A DNA stretch of 64,000 nt from Poa pratensis (GCA_947311845.1 CAMZMU010000027.1:25326368-25390367); one strand, 5' to 3'. Counted from the first letter of the stretch, positions 44,673-55,917 are shown. A program made the numbers and translations. Notes: generated from the sequence alone by a model not told the origin.

Positions 44673-45617
44673 TGTCGGGGGGTTACCCCCGGGTAGGGTA
44701 AAGATGAGGTAAAGACATGTAAGGTTAAGGCAGTAAGCTGTCCGAGGTAACGATTAAGCAAAGACGCAGGAGGCGTCATCCGACGTAAGGTGTACGTCCG
44801 AGGTATATTCTCCGAGGTATATCCTCCGAGGTATCAACCTCGGGGCAGTCAGCTAGCTACCACAGGAATAAGGTATTCTCTACCGAGGTATAGGATCAGG
44901 AGTGTTATCCGAGGTTGGCAGCAAGGATCGAGGCATGTCAGAGAGGTCACGGGCGCCGCAGAGCTCGTAGCCCGAGGCTTCAGAGGACGGCGAGGTCCGT
45001 CCACGGGTTTCCCGGAAGCTCGGGGGCCTAGGAGCTGACTCGGCTATTTCGGGAAAGGTCTACAGGCTAGACCTCGGCAGGCTACTGAAGTATGACCGGA
45101 AGAGGAAAGCTAGGCCTGGCTGGCCTGACAGTCCGGCCGTTGAGCTGGCAGGAGGCAGAGGCTTGTCTTCTACCTTTTGGCCATGCCATTGTCAGTTGTA
45201 GGCAGGGGTAAAAATGTACTTCGGCCTGTGTATATATGCAGCATCTCTACCTCCAGGGAGAGGACGGCGAAACCCTAGCTCATTTCCCCCTTCATAGTTT
45301 CATCTTCCATCTAGAGCTCTCACTTGAGCAGCATCATATAGCTCGAGGAGCACCTTGTACCCGAGAACTACACTGATATATTGAGAGAGGAAAGGCAGGA
45401 GTAGGGGTTTTACTTCCTCACGAAGGCCCCGAACCTGGGTACATCGTGGTGTCTTGTGTTCTTGGCTTTCTTGGCTTCTTGTTCATGTTCTTGAGGTTTC
45501 TTGCATGTTCTTCCTTGTGCACATCTTGAGTGCATAAACCCTCCCCGGATTCCCCCAACGTCCATTCGGCCCCAACTAAGCCATACCCATGGCATCTGCC
45601 GTGATCCCACCACGACA
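44673..45617 (+). repeat. 3' LTR of element 2
   Basis: 945 bp, TGTCGGGGGG to CCACGACA, identical to the 5' LTR except for about four positions (first base, a C insertion near 45415, and two substitutions near 45562 and 45583). Confidence 0.95.
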
Positions 45618-46140
45618 ACGACGTCCTCCACGGCTCCGCTCCACCGAAGGGAGAGGCGGCTCAGAGCTGAGAGAGGTCGCGGCGGGGATTCCGGATCAGG
45701 TCGCGGCGACCGCGGAGGAGCTCGGACGGAGGAGATCCGGCCGGCGGCGTCGCGCACGCACCGGTCGCCAGCGGCGTCGCGAGAGCCCCATGCCCAACCC
45801 TTGGAGCGATGGTTGCGGGAAAATGGGAGGGACGGATACGCATTTTCGGATGAACGCGAGGGGGTTTGTGCGAAACGGTCACGCGAACCGTCCGATTCGT
45901 CCGATCTGGATCGTACGGCGCGGAGAGGGTCGACCGGGTGACCAGGCGCGCGCGGCGGGGTGACCGGGGCGACGTGGCCGCACGTGATTGGCTAAAAATC
46001 GGGTGCTACAGTCCCGCGGGTTTTGGAGGGCGACGTGGCCGCATCTGGGGCGTCCGTTGACGTGATCGGACGGCCAGGAGAAGTCCGCGACGTGGACGAA
46101 TGAGAAGGGGCGGATTCTGCGAGCTGTTATATATAGTAGA

Positions 46141-46203
<63 letters not shown>

Positions 46204-47371
46204 ATAGCACGACATAGTGGATCAAGCCGCATATAATTCTTTTTATCCAAATGAACATCAAGTTGACATAGCAACAAAAATGGTTCAAAGAGTAAGATAT
46301 ATATGTTGGTACATTCTTATCTCCAGGATAAGTAATATATTACTCTTTGATGTACTAACTTCTTTTTTTGTTGCAATATAAGCATGATTTTCGATTGGAA
46401 TTGAATCTTTGCATGGGTGTGTTACTCTTAAACTCACCTCTAGCTCTAATTTGTTCTAATCTAACTATTTTTGTTTTGTTTTGGTTGCATAAATATTTCT
46501 TCGTGTCTAATATAATTTGTTTAATTTATAAGTTTCCCCGTTAATTTTCATCATTTTATGCTTTTCCTCATCGGTCATCTGTCCATGCCGCTTTCTCTCC
46601 TTTTTTGCTTTGTTCCTTGACATTCATGACTTGACATCGCGCCTAAATCAATTGATCAGTAGACCAGTGTAAGTATGAATCCCAGATAATATGGTAAGTT
46701 TATTTCAAAGAAAACCCCCTATGTATACAATGAGTGAATTCTTAATCTGCCACGCTATGGTGAGGCAACGTGTACTCAGACTGCTTTTTCCAACTTGTGC
46801 TAGCCCATCATGGATCAATCGGAGCAGCAGGTTGCTGATGCTCGACGTCGGCGACGCTGTAAATTTCCCTGCGTGTATGTATGGCTAAATCATACTGTAT
46901 TCTAGTGTTAGTCAGCTTTGCTTAGCATGCTGGAAAGCGATAGCTACATTACATGAAGAATTACGTGCACGCATGGATTAGACGGCAACATTTGATGATT
47001 AATAAGAAATGATAACGGGGTAATTAGCCAGCCGGCCCATATGCATGCTGGGACCATATACAGAGACCTGCGGTCAGACCAAATCAACGCCTATTGACTG
47101 AGAGTTTTATTTTTATTTTTTGAGATGTATTGACCGGAGGGGGCGCTTGCTGTGAGTAGGAGACAGGGTACGGATCGGCGACGGACGCGCACCCGGTCGG
47201 ATCGCATTCAGATGGGCTGCAATGATGAGAAGTTCCGATAGATGGGCCGATGGCCGCTCCTGGTTTGGATGACAGGATGAGGACGCGTTCCAGTCGGAGG
47301 GTGCTGGTCGGATCGATCGCACCAGTTTTTTTTCTTTTCTGAAATTGATCGCACCAGTTTTCTAACTTCCA
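45618..47371. other. Host sequence right of element 2, with (TA)n
   Basis: 45618-46080 is GC-rich and gene-edge-like. On the minus strand a frame from 45757 (MRDAAGRISSVRAPPRSP) is open up to the insertion point. A (TA)n run lies at about 46128-46201. The remainder is AT-rich without a convincing gene. Confidence 0.4.
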
Positions 47372-47384
47372 GTCGGATGCGTTT

Positions 47385-49700
47385 TTTTTTTTTGAACTAG
47401 AACACACTCATTCCATTAAACTGGCTCACTTAACTCAGTGGCCACCACGACAGAAACAACATCCGGGACAGTGTCCAACCATCTACATCTAACATAGTTT
47501 TGGTTGGCACCAAACGCAGCCATATCATGGCTAACACTATTACAAACTCTTAAGGACAAAAAGAGAAAAAACATGAAATAAAATTCATCTGGCTAAAAGA
47601 CCGAATCTCTCTTAACAAAATGCCTTCTAGAGCTAGGTCGTGATCTCGAGATTTGATAGCGTTAACAAGTACTTGACAATCACTTTCCACCTGAATACTT
47701 CCCATCCCCCAATCCGCAGCAGCATGGAGAGCTTCGAGACATGCTTTCGCCTCTGCCTGCAACGCCGAGCTTGCGTGCATAATTCTTCCAGCCCCTGAAC
47801 CACGGATATCACCTGCATCGTCCCGAGCAACAAAACCCCAGCCACCTTGTCCAGTTAATGCAGTAAACGCACCATCCACATTCAGCTTAATCACGCCATT
47901 TGCTGGAGCAGCCCAACGAAGATCAACTCGTTCAGAATTTGGTACTGCCACTTTTGCCTTTTTCTGAATATGCTGTTTGCACTCCGATGCCCAGTAATTA
48001 GCTTGGCGCTGAATTTCATCCGTGGATACTATTTTCCCTTCCGCGTTCAGTTTATTACGTCCCGTCCACCATCTCCACAACGTACAACATGTCAACACAA
48101 GCTTCTCCGAAGGCAACTCAAGGATCTTCTTCACCATTAATTTAGCATTGGGTAAATTACCCAAATGATTGCGAAAATCTTCCAGACCTAACCATCTCCA
48201 TAACTGCTTTACTTGTTTGCATTTTAAGAAAAGATGTGCTACATCTTCATCCACCCTACGGCAGCACACACACAAGGTATCACATTCAATTCCCTTTTGT
48301 GCAATATTCCTTTTCACCGGCAGACTGTTATAAGCCAGTCGCCACACAAACTGCTGCACCTTCGGCATACAAGGAATTTCCCAGATTTTTGACCAGTCCA
48401 AATCCCCATCTGTTTCTGAAGAAGACGCTTGGGAACCATCTCTCTCATGTATAAAAACCTTGTAAGCTGACTTTACTGAAAACACACCTCTTTTATCGAA
48501 CTGCCATGCAACAAAATCTTCATACTCCTCATGTATCGGCATTGCAAGAATTGTATTCACATCCATCTCCATAAAGTTTTGACGTATAAGCTCAATATCC
48601 CAATCTCCTGTACTTGGATCAATTAATTCACATACTCTTGTAAGAAGGCATCGCCTCCTTGGTGTAATTGGAAAACGTGCATCATCTCTCTGTAACCAAT
48701 GATCAGTCCATATGTTCACAGAAGTACCGTCCCCTATCCTCCAAACCATCCCCTTTTTAATTAACTCCACACCTCTGAGAATACTTCTCCAAGTGTAAGA
48801 TATTCCCGGGCTAGCAGATGCCTCCAAAATAGAACTATTTGGAAAATACTTTGCTTTTAAAACACGAGCACACAAGGATTCTGGCTCCACCAGCATGCGC
48901 CATGCTTGTCGAGATAACATTGCCATATTGAATCCATGAAGGTCTCGGAACCCCAGCCCTCCCTCCTTCTTCGATCTTGTCAATGTTTCCCAACTAATCC
49001 AATGAACTTTATTCTCATTTTCTTGCTGCGCCCACCAAAAGCGACACACCATCATGCCAATTTCATCACAAAGAGACTTTGTAAGATCAAAGCAAGACAT
49101 AGCAAAGGTAGGTATAGCTTGTGCACACGCCTTGATTAAAATGTCCTTTCCTGCTTTCGATAGCATCCTTTCCTTCCACCCCTGTATCTTCTTCCACACC
49201 TTATCCTTCAAATAAGCAAAAGTTTGTTTCCTCGATCTACCAACATATACAGGCAGGCCCAAATATTTTTCTGTCCTCGACTCAACTCGAATATGCAACT
49301 CCTGTAACACATGTTGTCTATCTAGTACACTCGTATTAGAACTGAACATCACTGATGATTTGTCATAATTCACCGTTTGCCCCGAGCAAACCTCATAAAG
49401 TTGTAGAATTTTTTGCAAATACGTGGCACTTTCTTTAGTAGTTTTGATAAGTACCAGTGAGTCATCTGCAAACAATAGATGATTAAAACTTGGGGCACCT
49501 TGACAAATCCTTATACCCTCCAATTCTCCATTTAACTCGGCTCCATTCAACAAAGCTGAGAAACCTTCGGCACATATAAGGAATAAGTAGGGGGATAGGG
49601 GATCCCCTTGCCGAAGCCCTCTCTGAGGCATAATCACATCCGTAACCTCTCCATTCACCCGAACCTGATAATTCACCGTAGAAATGCACAACATATCCTT
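47385..49700 (-). mobile_element. 5'-truncated LINE (non-LTR retrotransposon)
   Basis: Minus-strand LINE ending in a poly-A tail (plus-strand T run at 47382-47393), with target duplication GTCGGATGCGTTT at 47372-47384 and 49701-49713. The 5' two thirds, including ORF1, endonuclease and part of RT, are missing; this is the usual result of incomplete reverse transcription. The remaining frame has no stops, so the insertion is probably recent. Confidence 0.92.
47550..49700 (-). CDS. LINE ORF2 C-terminal part: RT, zf-RVT, RNase H
   Basis: Partial reverse transcriptase with GLRQGDPLSPYLFLICAEG (residues about 35-53 of the open frame) and the catalytic FADD (84-87). A zf-RVT-type zinc region follows (WEIPCMPKVQQFVWRLAYN, then CVCCRRVDEDVAHLFLKC). 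It ends with a plant-type RNase H (LNVDGAFTALTGQGGWGFV, QAEAKACLEAL, VESDCQVLVNAI), in which D, E and D catalytic positions are kept. There is no start codon of its own: the frame enters from the flanking duplication. Open over more than 700 codons. Confidence 0.92.
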   Translation of the reverse strand, partial: KDMLCISTVNYQVRVNGEVTDVIMPQRGLRQGDPLSPYLFLICAEGFSALLNGAELNGELEGIRICQGAPSFNHLLFADDSLVLIKTTKESATYLQKILQLYEVCSGQTVNYDKSSVMFSSNTSVLDRQHVLQELHIRVESRTEKYLGLPVYVGRSRKQTFAYLKDKVWKKIQGWKERMLSKAGKDILIKACAQAIPTFAMSCFDLTKSLCDEIGMMVCRFWWAQQENENKVHWISWETLTRSKKEGGLGFRDLHGFNMAMLSRQAWRMLVEPESLCARVLKAKYFPNSSILEASASPGISYTWRSILRGVELIKKGMVWRIGDGTSVNIWTDHWLQRDDARFPITPRRRCLLTRVCELIDPSTGDWDIELIRQNFMEMDVNTILAMPIHEEYEDFVAWQFDKRGVFSVKSAYKVFIHERDGSQASSSETDGDLDWSKIWEIPCMPKVQQFVWRLAYNSLPVKRNIAQKGIECDTLCVCCRRVDEDVAHLFLKCKQVKQLWRWLGLEDFRNHLGNLPNAKLMVKKILELPSEKLVLTCCTLWRWWTGRNKLNAEGKIVSTDEIQRQANYWASECKQHIQKKAKVAVPNSERVDLRWAAPANGVIKLNVDGAFTALTGQGGWGFVARDDAGDIRGSGAGRIMHASSALQAEAKACLEALHAAADWGMGSIQVESDCQVLVNAIKSRDHDLALEGILLREIRSFSQMNFISCFFSFCP

Positions 49701-50816
49701 GTCGGATGCGTTTCTGGTCATTAGGAAGGGACGAAACGAAAAACAACGAAACGTTTTTTTGACTTATGGGTGGCATAGGTGGGTAATTATTTATAACTTT
49801 ACGGGTAATTTAAGTGTTACACCAAACCAAACCAAATTGCGGAAGCCTTAGTGCCTTTATTATCTCTATACTATATAATACGAGTAGTGTTTCTTCCTTC
49901 GTCCGTCGTTGTGGTACGTCGTACGTCGCCAATCGTGAAAAAGACCAGCACGATCTGATCGTGAAAAAAACCAGTCACGTCGGTTGATCTCCAATAGATA
50001 AAAGAACCGGAACATACCAGCGACCCAATTCGCTCCGGATTCCATCGCCCAGCCTACATATAGAGAAACGCGTGTGGGAACGAGTACATAGAGAAACGCG
50101 GTGTGGGAACAAGCGGAGAGATTCTCGATTGATCTAGTTGGCGCCACCGGCAGCTAGTCGTCGTCGTCGAAGAACAGCAATCGGTCGTCCACCCCAGTCC
50201 GTTGCGTCTCCGACGTCCGGCCCGTGTCAGCGATGCAGAAACAGCAGCACCTACATGACGTCGAGCTCATGGCAACGGGTGCTTGCACGACAAAGGGGAA
50301 GAGAAGATCGATCAATTGATTCGTTTGCTGACAAGAGACACGAGCAACGCCGCTTTTGGCCCGGGACTGATGTACATCGGAGCCGGTCCTTGGCCACTTC
50401 ATCACGCCGCCGTTACAACCGCCCCCGCATCTAGCTGACCACCTGTTCGTGTCCACCTCTTCCGGCAGTACATCCCCATTGAAGGAAGCAGGCCGGGAGC
50501 CTGGGACGCTTCCAGTCGTGGGCACCGTCCTCATCTTCCCGGCCTCCGGCCCAGCGCCAGCGCGGTCGATTCAATGTGTGTTCCTACGTCATGCCGTTCG
50601 TTCCGTCGTCTTACATCACGTAGCGATTGGATTAAACCGATCCAAATACGTACTCCTCTTTAGCTAGGCGTCCGTTGCCGCCACGTCCCCATCTTCTCCA
50701 CGGGCCAGCAGTCGGCTGCTTCTCGTCCTGCAACCGCGTCGGGGGAGTCGACCTTCCAACTCGCAGGGACACGCTGGCCGACTACTTATCTTGGCCAGCT
50801 CGAGGACGTCGTCGCT

Positions 50817-50877
50817 CTTTGCATTACGAACCGGAACATCTCTGACAATCAGCGATGTTCCGGTTCGTAATGCAAAG
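50817..50877. repeat. Perfect 24-bp inverted repeat at the LINE 5' junction
   Basis: Left arm 50817-50840 and right arm 50854-50877 are exact reverse complements (CTTTGCATTACGAACC ... GGTTCGTAATGCAAAG), with a 13-base loop. The 9-bp LINE target duplication GAACATCTC (50834-50842, repeated at 54944-54952) overlaps the left arm, so the left arm is host and the right arm lies inside the insertion. Confidence 0.9.
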
Positions 50878-51021
50878 TACTTGGCCCTTTTCGAGGGGCC
50901 TCTATCCGACAAGGCGGTGGCTGCGATTGAGGACTTGGTCCTTGCCATCAAGAGCAAGAAGAAGGACATCCCGGAGGTGCCTAAAACCAGCGTGCGGCAG
51001 ATGCCGGCCATCGCAGTGTAG
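50860..51021 (+). pseudogene. C-terminal remnant of LINE ORF1
   Basis: Open frame with LALFEGPLSDKAVAAIEDLV and a basic tail before a stop at 51019-51021. A phrase of this kind is common at the end of plant LINE ORF1 proteins, which bind RNA. The N-terminal zinc-knuckle part is missing because of 5' truncation. Confidence 0.5.
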
Positions 51022-51296
51022 ATGATGCTGCTCCCGTTCGAGTTCTCGGGCCACTCCCGTCCAATGTCGACGCGGGGACCCTTTTGCAGTTCTTTCCGTT
51101 CGCTTGCTGGGCCTGCGTGCCATGCCTCCGATCCTGTTGAATCGCGACGCGGCAGTCTGTTGCCATGGTGTCCTGCTAGTAGTTCTCTTTGCTTCGTCAA
51201 AGGGGCTCTCTGTTGCTTCTGGCTGCTGCGTTTGCTGCCTGTGAGGCACTGTTTGAACCAAGGTCTGATTCTCATAGAGGGATTTGTAGTTTTTTA

Positions 51297-54200
51297 ATGG
51301 AAGACGCCAAACTGAGATTGCTTAGCAGCAATGCGAGGGGACTAAACAGCCAGGCCCGCCGTGATGCTGTCAACGAGCTGGTCACCGATTCCAAAGCATC
51401 CGTGGTCTGTGTCCAAGAAACTAAGCTACAAGTGGTGGACAGACAGACCATTTTTGAGGCTTTAGGGCCAGATTTTGTCGACGACTTTGCTTACCTGCCT
51501 GCAGACGGAACAAGGGGAGGGATAATCCTTGCGGTCTCCGCAAGATGCTACAAGCTCTCTAACTCCACCATTACAAATAACACTGTCTCAGCGACCATCA
51601 CAAGCTGCGAGGATGGTTCATCTTGGACGGCTACCGGGGTTTATGGGCCTCAAGGAGAGGCGGAGAAGAATGCGTTCATCGATGAGCTCCGTGGTATCGC
51701 TGCAACAAGACCGGTGAGGTGGCTGGTTTTTGGAGATTTTAACCTAATTTACAAAGCAGCGGATAAAAACAACGGAAATCTAAACAGAAGGCTTATGGGA
51801 AGATTCAAGGCTGGGCTTGACGCCATGAGACTGCGAGAGCTGAAGCTTGTCGGAAGGAAGTTTACTTGGTCCAATGGGCAGGCAAATCCGACGCTGACTC
51901 GCATTGACCGTTTCTTTTGCTCCGATGATTGGGACGTGGTCTTCCCTTCTGCAATCCTGCAGTCGCTACCATCATCCATCTCGGATCATGCCCCTTTGCT
52001 TCTCATTGGCGCCGCGGAAATTCCAAAATTTGCAACTTTTAGGTTTGAGACCTTTTGGCTGCGCATGGAAGGCTTTCAGGAGGCGGTGCAGCAAGCTTGG
52101 GAGGGAGATGTCACCACTTTGGACCCTATACGACGGTTCCACGCAAAGCTTGAGCGCACGGCCAAGGAGCTCAAGAAATGGCATAAGAAGACCTTTGGAA
52201 ATCTTCGGCTCCAGATGGCCATTGCACGGGAGGTCATTGGCAGATTGGATGTGGCTGAGGAATCAAGGCCTTTATCTGTAGCAGAGAGGGGATTGCGGAC
52301 CAGCTTGCGCTCCAAGATTTTGGGGATTGCTGCAATAAATAAAATCCGTATCCGGCAGCGGGCTAGACTGTCAAGCATTAAGCTGGGGGATGCGAACACC
52401 AGACTGTTTCACCTGAGGGCAAATGGAAGGAGGCGAAAAAATTTCATTCAAGTTCTTGCCACCCCGAATGGCCTTGCAGTCACACATGACGAGAAAGAAA
52501 AGGCCCTCTCGGATCACTTCAGCGGCTTCCTGGGATCGTCACAACAGCGAGCGACTGCTCTAAACTGGGAGACTTTGGGTTATGTTCAGCGCGACCTCGC
52601 GCATTTAGAAGCTCCTTTTGACATGGATGAGCTCAAGGCAGCGGTCTTCGATCTTCCGGCTGAGAAGGCACCCGGCCCTGATGGCTTCATTGGCCTATTC
52701 TACAGATCTTGTTGGGACCTCATATCCAACGACCTACTTGGCGCCGTTCATGCGCTTACGGAGCAGGGAGGGGCAAGTTTCGGCCTCCTCAACAAGGCAA
52801 ACATTGTGTTGTTGCCGAAAAAGGAGGCGGCCGCGGCGGTTGCGGATTATCGCCCAATAAGCCTCATACACAGCTTCTCGAAGATCTTTTCCAAGATGAT
52901 GGCATCTCGCCTTGCACCATTGCTGCCCACGTTGGTTTCTCCAAGTCAATCAGCCTTCATAAAAAAGAGATGCATACACGACAATTTTCTTCACGTGCAA
53001 GGTTTGATAAAAGAGATGTACAAAGAGAAAACCCCGGGTTTCTTTCTGAAGCTTGACATTGCCAAGGCATTTGACACCGTGAGCTGGCCATATTTGTTGG
53101 AGCTTTTGGAGAGGTTGGGGTTCGGCCCTAGATGGAGGAGGTGGATTTGTTTGCTGCTCTCCTCGGCTTCCTCCAAGATCTTGCTGAACGGAAAACCGGG
53201 ACCGTCGTTTCTTCATGCTAGAGGTCTACGTCAAGGGGACCCCCTCTCACCGATGTTGTTCATTCTGGCCATTGATCCACTGCATCATCTATTTCGGCTA
53301 GCCAGGGAAAGGGGATTGCTCAGACCAATTCGTGCAAGGCCGGTACGCTTCACAGTTTCTTTATATGCGGATGATGCCGGGATTTTTGTTGGTCCTGATC
53401 CGCAGGACATGAGAGTGGTATGCCAGATACTTAGCGTCTTTGGGGGCGCAAGCGGACTGAAAACAAACCTTGGTAAATCAGAGGCTTTTCCGATCGGTTG
53501 CACGGAGGAGCAAATCTTGGAGGCTCTTCTTATCTTCCCGGCCAAGCGAGGAGCTTTTCCTGGCGTCTACCTGGGCCTCCCGCTGCATCATAGTCGTCTC
53601 AAGGCTGTCCACTTCCAGCCGCTCCTGGATAAGCTCGGATCCCGGCTTGCCGGCTGGTGGGAAGACACTTCACTAGGGCGGGAAGGGTGCTTCTTTGTAG
53701 ATCAGTTCTGTCAGCCATGGTTCTGTATCATTTGGCTGTCTTAAAACTCCCCAAGTGGATCATCCGCAAGATAGAAAGGATTAAGAGGAGTTTCCTTTGG
53801 ATGAAGCCAGGCGCTGTCCCGGGTGCGCGTCCGCACCCCTTGGTGAACTGGAGCACGGTTTCCCGGCCAAAAGACCTTGGAGGTTTGGGAATTCTGGATA
53901 TTGAAAATTTTGGCAGGGCCCTAAGACTGCGTTGGCCATGGTACGCGTGGACTGATTCAGCCAGACCGTGGCACGGCATGGCCCTGCCCTGCGACACGGT
54001 GGACATGCAGCTGTTCCGGGCGTCCACGGATGTCTCTATTGGTGATGGTGCTAGGTGTTTGTTTTGGCAGGATCGTTGGCTGCCTGGTGGACCGTTGAGA
54101 CTACAGTTTCCGGAGCTGTATTTGATTACAACCAGAAAACACAGATCGGTGCAAAAAGAGCTTCAAAACAGAAATTGGTTGCGCTCCCTCTTCCGAATTT

Positions 54201-54837
54201 CGACTGCAGCTCAGTTGGCCCAGCTAGTTCAGCTTTGGGGAGTTATGCAGGACGTTGTTCTCTTGCCGCGCCCGGATACAATCTCTTGGCGATGGACGGC
54301 TTCGGGGGTCTATACCACTGCTTCGGCATATCGCTGTCAGTTCGCCGGTGCTTGTCCGCCATTCAAGACGACAAAAGTTTGGAAGGCAAAGGCGGAACCA
54401 AAATGTCGGTTTTTTGCTTGGTTAGCTCTACACGGGAAGATCTTAACGGCGGATAATTTGGCGATTAGGGGCTGGCCACATGACCCGGTGTGCAAGCTCT
54501 GCAATATCCACCAAGAGACGGTGCAGCATCTCCTGCTGGATTGCAGCTTTGCCAAAGCTGTGCGTGAAAAGATTTTGAGTGGAGCGGGGAATTTGGTGCC
54601 ATGCCTCCGGTGCTGGGCCACAATTTGAACTCTTGGTGGGATGGTATGATCGCGGGTATCCCGAAGGAGAAGAGGAAGGAAGCGAATGGAGCATTCATCT
54701 ACTCCATGTGGGGTGTGTGGAAGGAGCGGAACCGTCGGGTGTTTCGCAACACCGCTTTGCTGCCGGAGGCGGTGGCTTACTTAGTGCGAGAGGAGATTCA
54801 GCAGAGGGCTTATGCCCACTCTCTTGTTGTTCATTGA
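51297..54837 (+). pseudogene. LINE ORF2: endonuclease and reverse transcriptase, frameshifted
   Basis: The ATG at 51297 starts MEDAKLRLLSSNARG. The N-terminal endonuclease/exonuclease/phosphatase domain shows SSNARGLN, VCVQETK, GVYGPQG, VFGDFNL and SDHAPLLL. RT follows with LLPKKEAAAAVADYRPISL, FLKLDIAKAFDTVSWPYL, GLRQGDPLSPMLFILAID and the catalytic YADD at 53362-53373. One frameshift near 53680 moves the reading to the frame of 53657-54628, which carries the zf-RVT region (VWKAKAEPKCRFFAWLALHG, CKLCNIHQETVQHLLLDC). A second near 54600 leads to a final piece ending at the TGA at 54835-54837. Apart from these two shifts the protein is complete. Confidence 0.9.
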
Positions 54838-54952
54838 GTTTTTTTCTTAGACTTTTCTTGCCGGAACCCAAATTTCTGTACATAAACATCTATTCTATCT
54901 AATCGGATGGCGGATACGACCGTCTTAAAACTCAAAAAAAAAAGAACATCTC

Positions 54953-55915
54953 GATGAGGCAGCCACGGACCGGCGGAGTACGCGCAGACGCGCGGTTGGC
55001 CAGGCGGGGTGGACAAAGATGGGCAACGCACAGCTAGCCCATCTGAGTTATGCGTGAATGCAAGAATATTTGTTTGGGTGCCTCGCCTGGTTTGCTAGCT
55101 GTGCACGTCGTAGCTTAATTCTGCGGATTTGGCGAAGATTCCCCTTAAATTTGGAGGAGTGGCAGATTCTTTTTTCGTGCGTGTGATCTTGGCGATGCGA
55201 GCTAACCGATTTGCCTCTCCTTGAGCGAGGCTTTTTCTAGCCAACAGAGGCTATCTTGCCCATGAGGCCATGAAAGCAAGGATTTGAGCGATGGCAGCCT
55301 CATCTAGGCCTCGCATGTCTACCCCACTGCTCAAGCCACGCGAACAAGAACCTCATATTTTTCATGAACGATGTGTGCATAATTTTTTAATATATTGGTC
55401 AATGCGAAGTGTTTGGTTTGGATTGCTGTATTTATTAACATGGAAGCAGCGTGCATTTTTTTTTCAAATGAAATTGCTTTTAAAAGATCTAGAGAAATAA
55501 TATCAAACCCACTGGTTTGTTGTTGAGTTCACTTTCCTGACTTCTAGATTTGTATTGTGCAAATTGAAGAGAGCTAAATTATTATCAGCGCCTAGGCTAA
55601 GTGCAGACGGGATCATCTAAAAAGTTATGTGTTTACCTTCTAGACTGATGCATAATGCTTGATGCCGGGTTCAAATTCTTGATTTGGCACTTCCCATAAA
55701 TTTTATGTTGTTTAGGTACAAACGAGCATAGGTTTTGTAGTCAACATTCTTTCCAGATAACCATGATGCAACAATTTTTTTTGGAAGTGATGTTCTTTTC
55801 TCTTTTTCAACAGGAATACTTTGTGCTGAAACAACGGAACCAAATGTTATTTTCTAGGGTTGTCAGCATGTATTGATTCATTCTACCCCGGTGCAACGCA
55901 CGGGCAGTTTGCTAG
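54953..55915. other. 3' part of the Helitron, no gene seen
   Basis: Contains a GC-rich stretch to about 55020, where the minus strand is open (CAYSAGPWLPHRDV) in the frame that would continue into the left flank of the LINE. The rest is AT-rich and non-coding up to the Helitron end. Confidence 0.4.
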
Positions 55916-55917
55916 TT

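Larger units (their letters stand above)
41039..45617 (+). mobile_element. Element 2: non-autonomous LTR retrotransposon, same LTR family as element 1
   Basis: LTRs 41039-41982 and 44673-45617 match the LTRs of element 1 in reverse orientation along their length. The primer-binding site at 41985-42002 and the polypurine end CTCGGGGACTAC before 44673 are also the same as in element 1. The 2.69-kb interior has no gag, protease, RT or integrase; about half is tandem repeats. The two LTRs differ at about four positions, so it is very young. Flanks read ACGGC on the left and ACGAC on the right: an imperfect target duplication. The first base of the left LTR is G instead of T. Confidence 0.93.
50843..54943 (+). 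mobile_element. LINE with endonuclease and RT, inserted in the Helitron
   Basis: Plus-strand LINE ending in a poly-A tail (54934-54943), then GAACATCTC (54944-54952), matching 50834-50842. It contains the end of ORF1, a spacer of about 275 bp, ORF2 with two frameshifts, and a short 3' untranslated region. No RNase H domain was seen after the zinc region, unlike the LINE at 47-50 kb, so it is a different subgroup. Confidence 0.88.
49863..55915 (+). mobile_element. Probable non-autonomous Helitron, carrying a LINE
   Basis: Left end TCTCTATACTA (starts TC) after an A at 49862; right end CTAG at 55912-55915 followed by T at 55916, as expected for insertion between A and T. A hairpin-like GGTGCAACGCACGGG at about 55890-55904 lies about ten bases before the CTAG end. 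No terminal inverted repeats and no target duplication, as usual for Helitrons. No Rep/helicase gene is seen. Most of its length is a later LINE insertion (about 50843-54943). The remaining 50.1-50.8 kb is GC-rich and may be captured gene sequence. Confidence 0.6.

Noticed and set aside
45866..46277. Frames with runs of Y and I around 46.1 kb
   Set aside because: They are translation of the (TA)n microsatellite.
50664..51275. Minus-strand frame of 203 codons across the LINE 5' region as one gene
   Set aside because: It crosses the LINE insertion point and the hairpin, so it joins host and LINE sequence. Only the host part may be meaningful.
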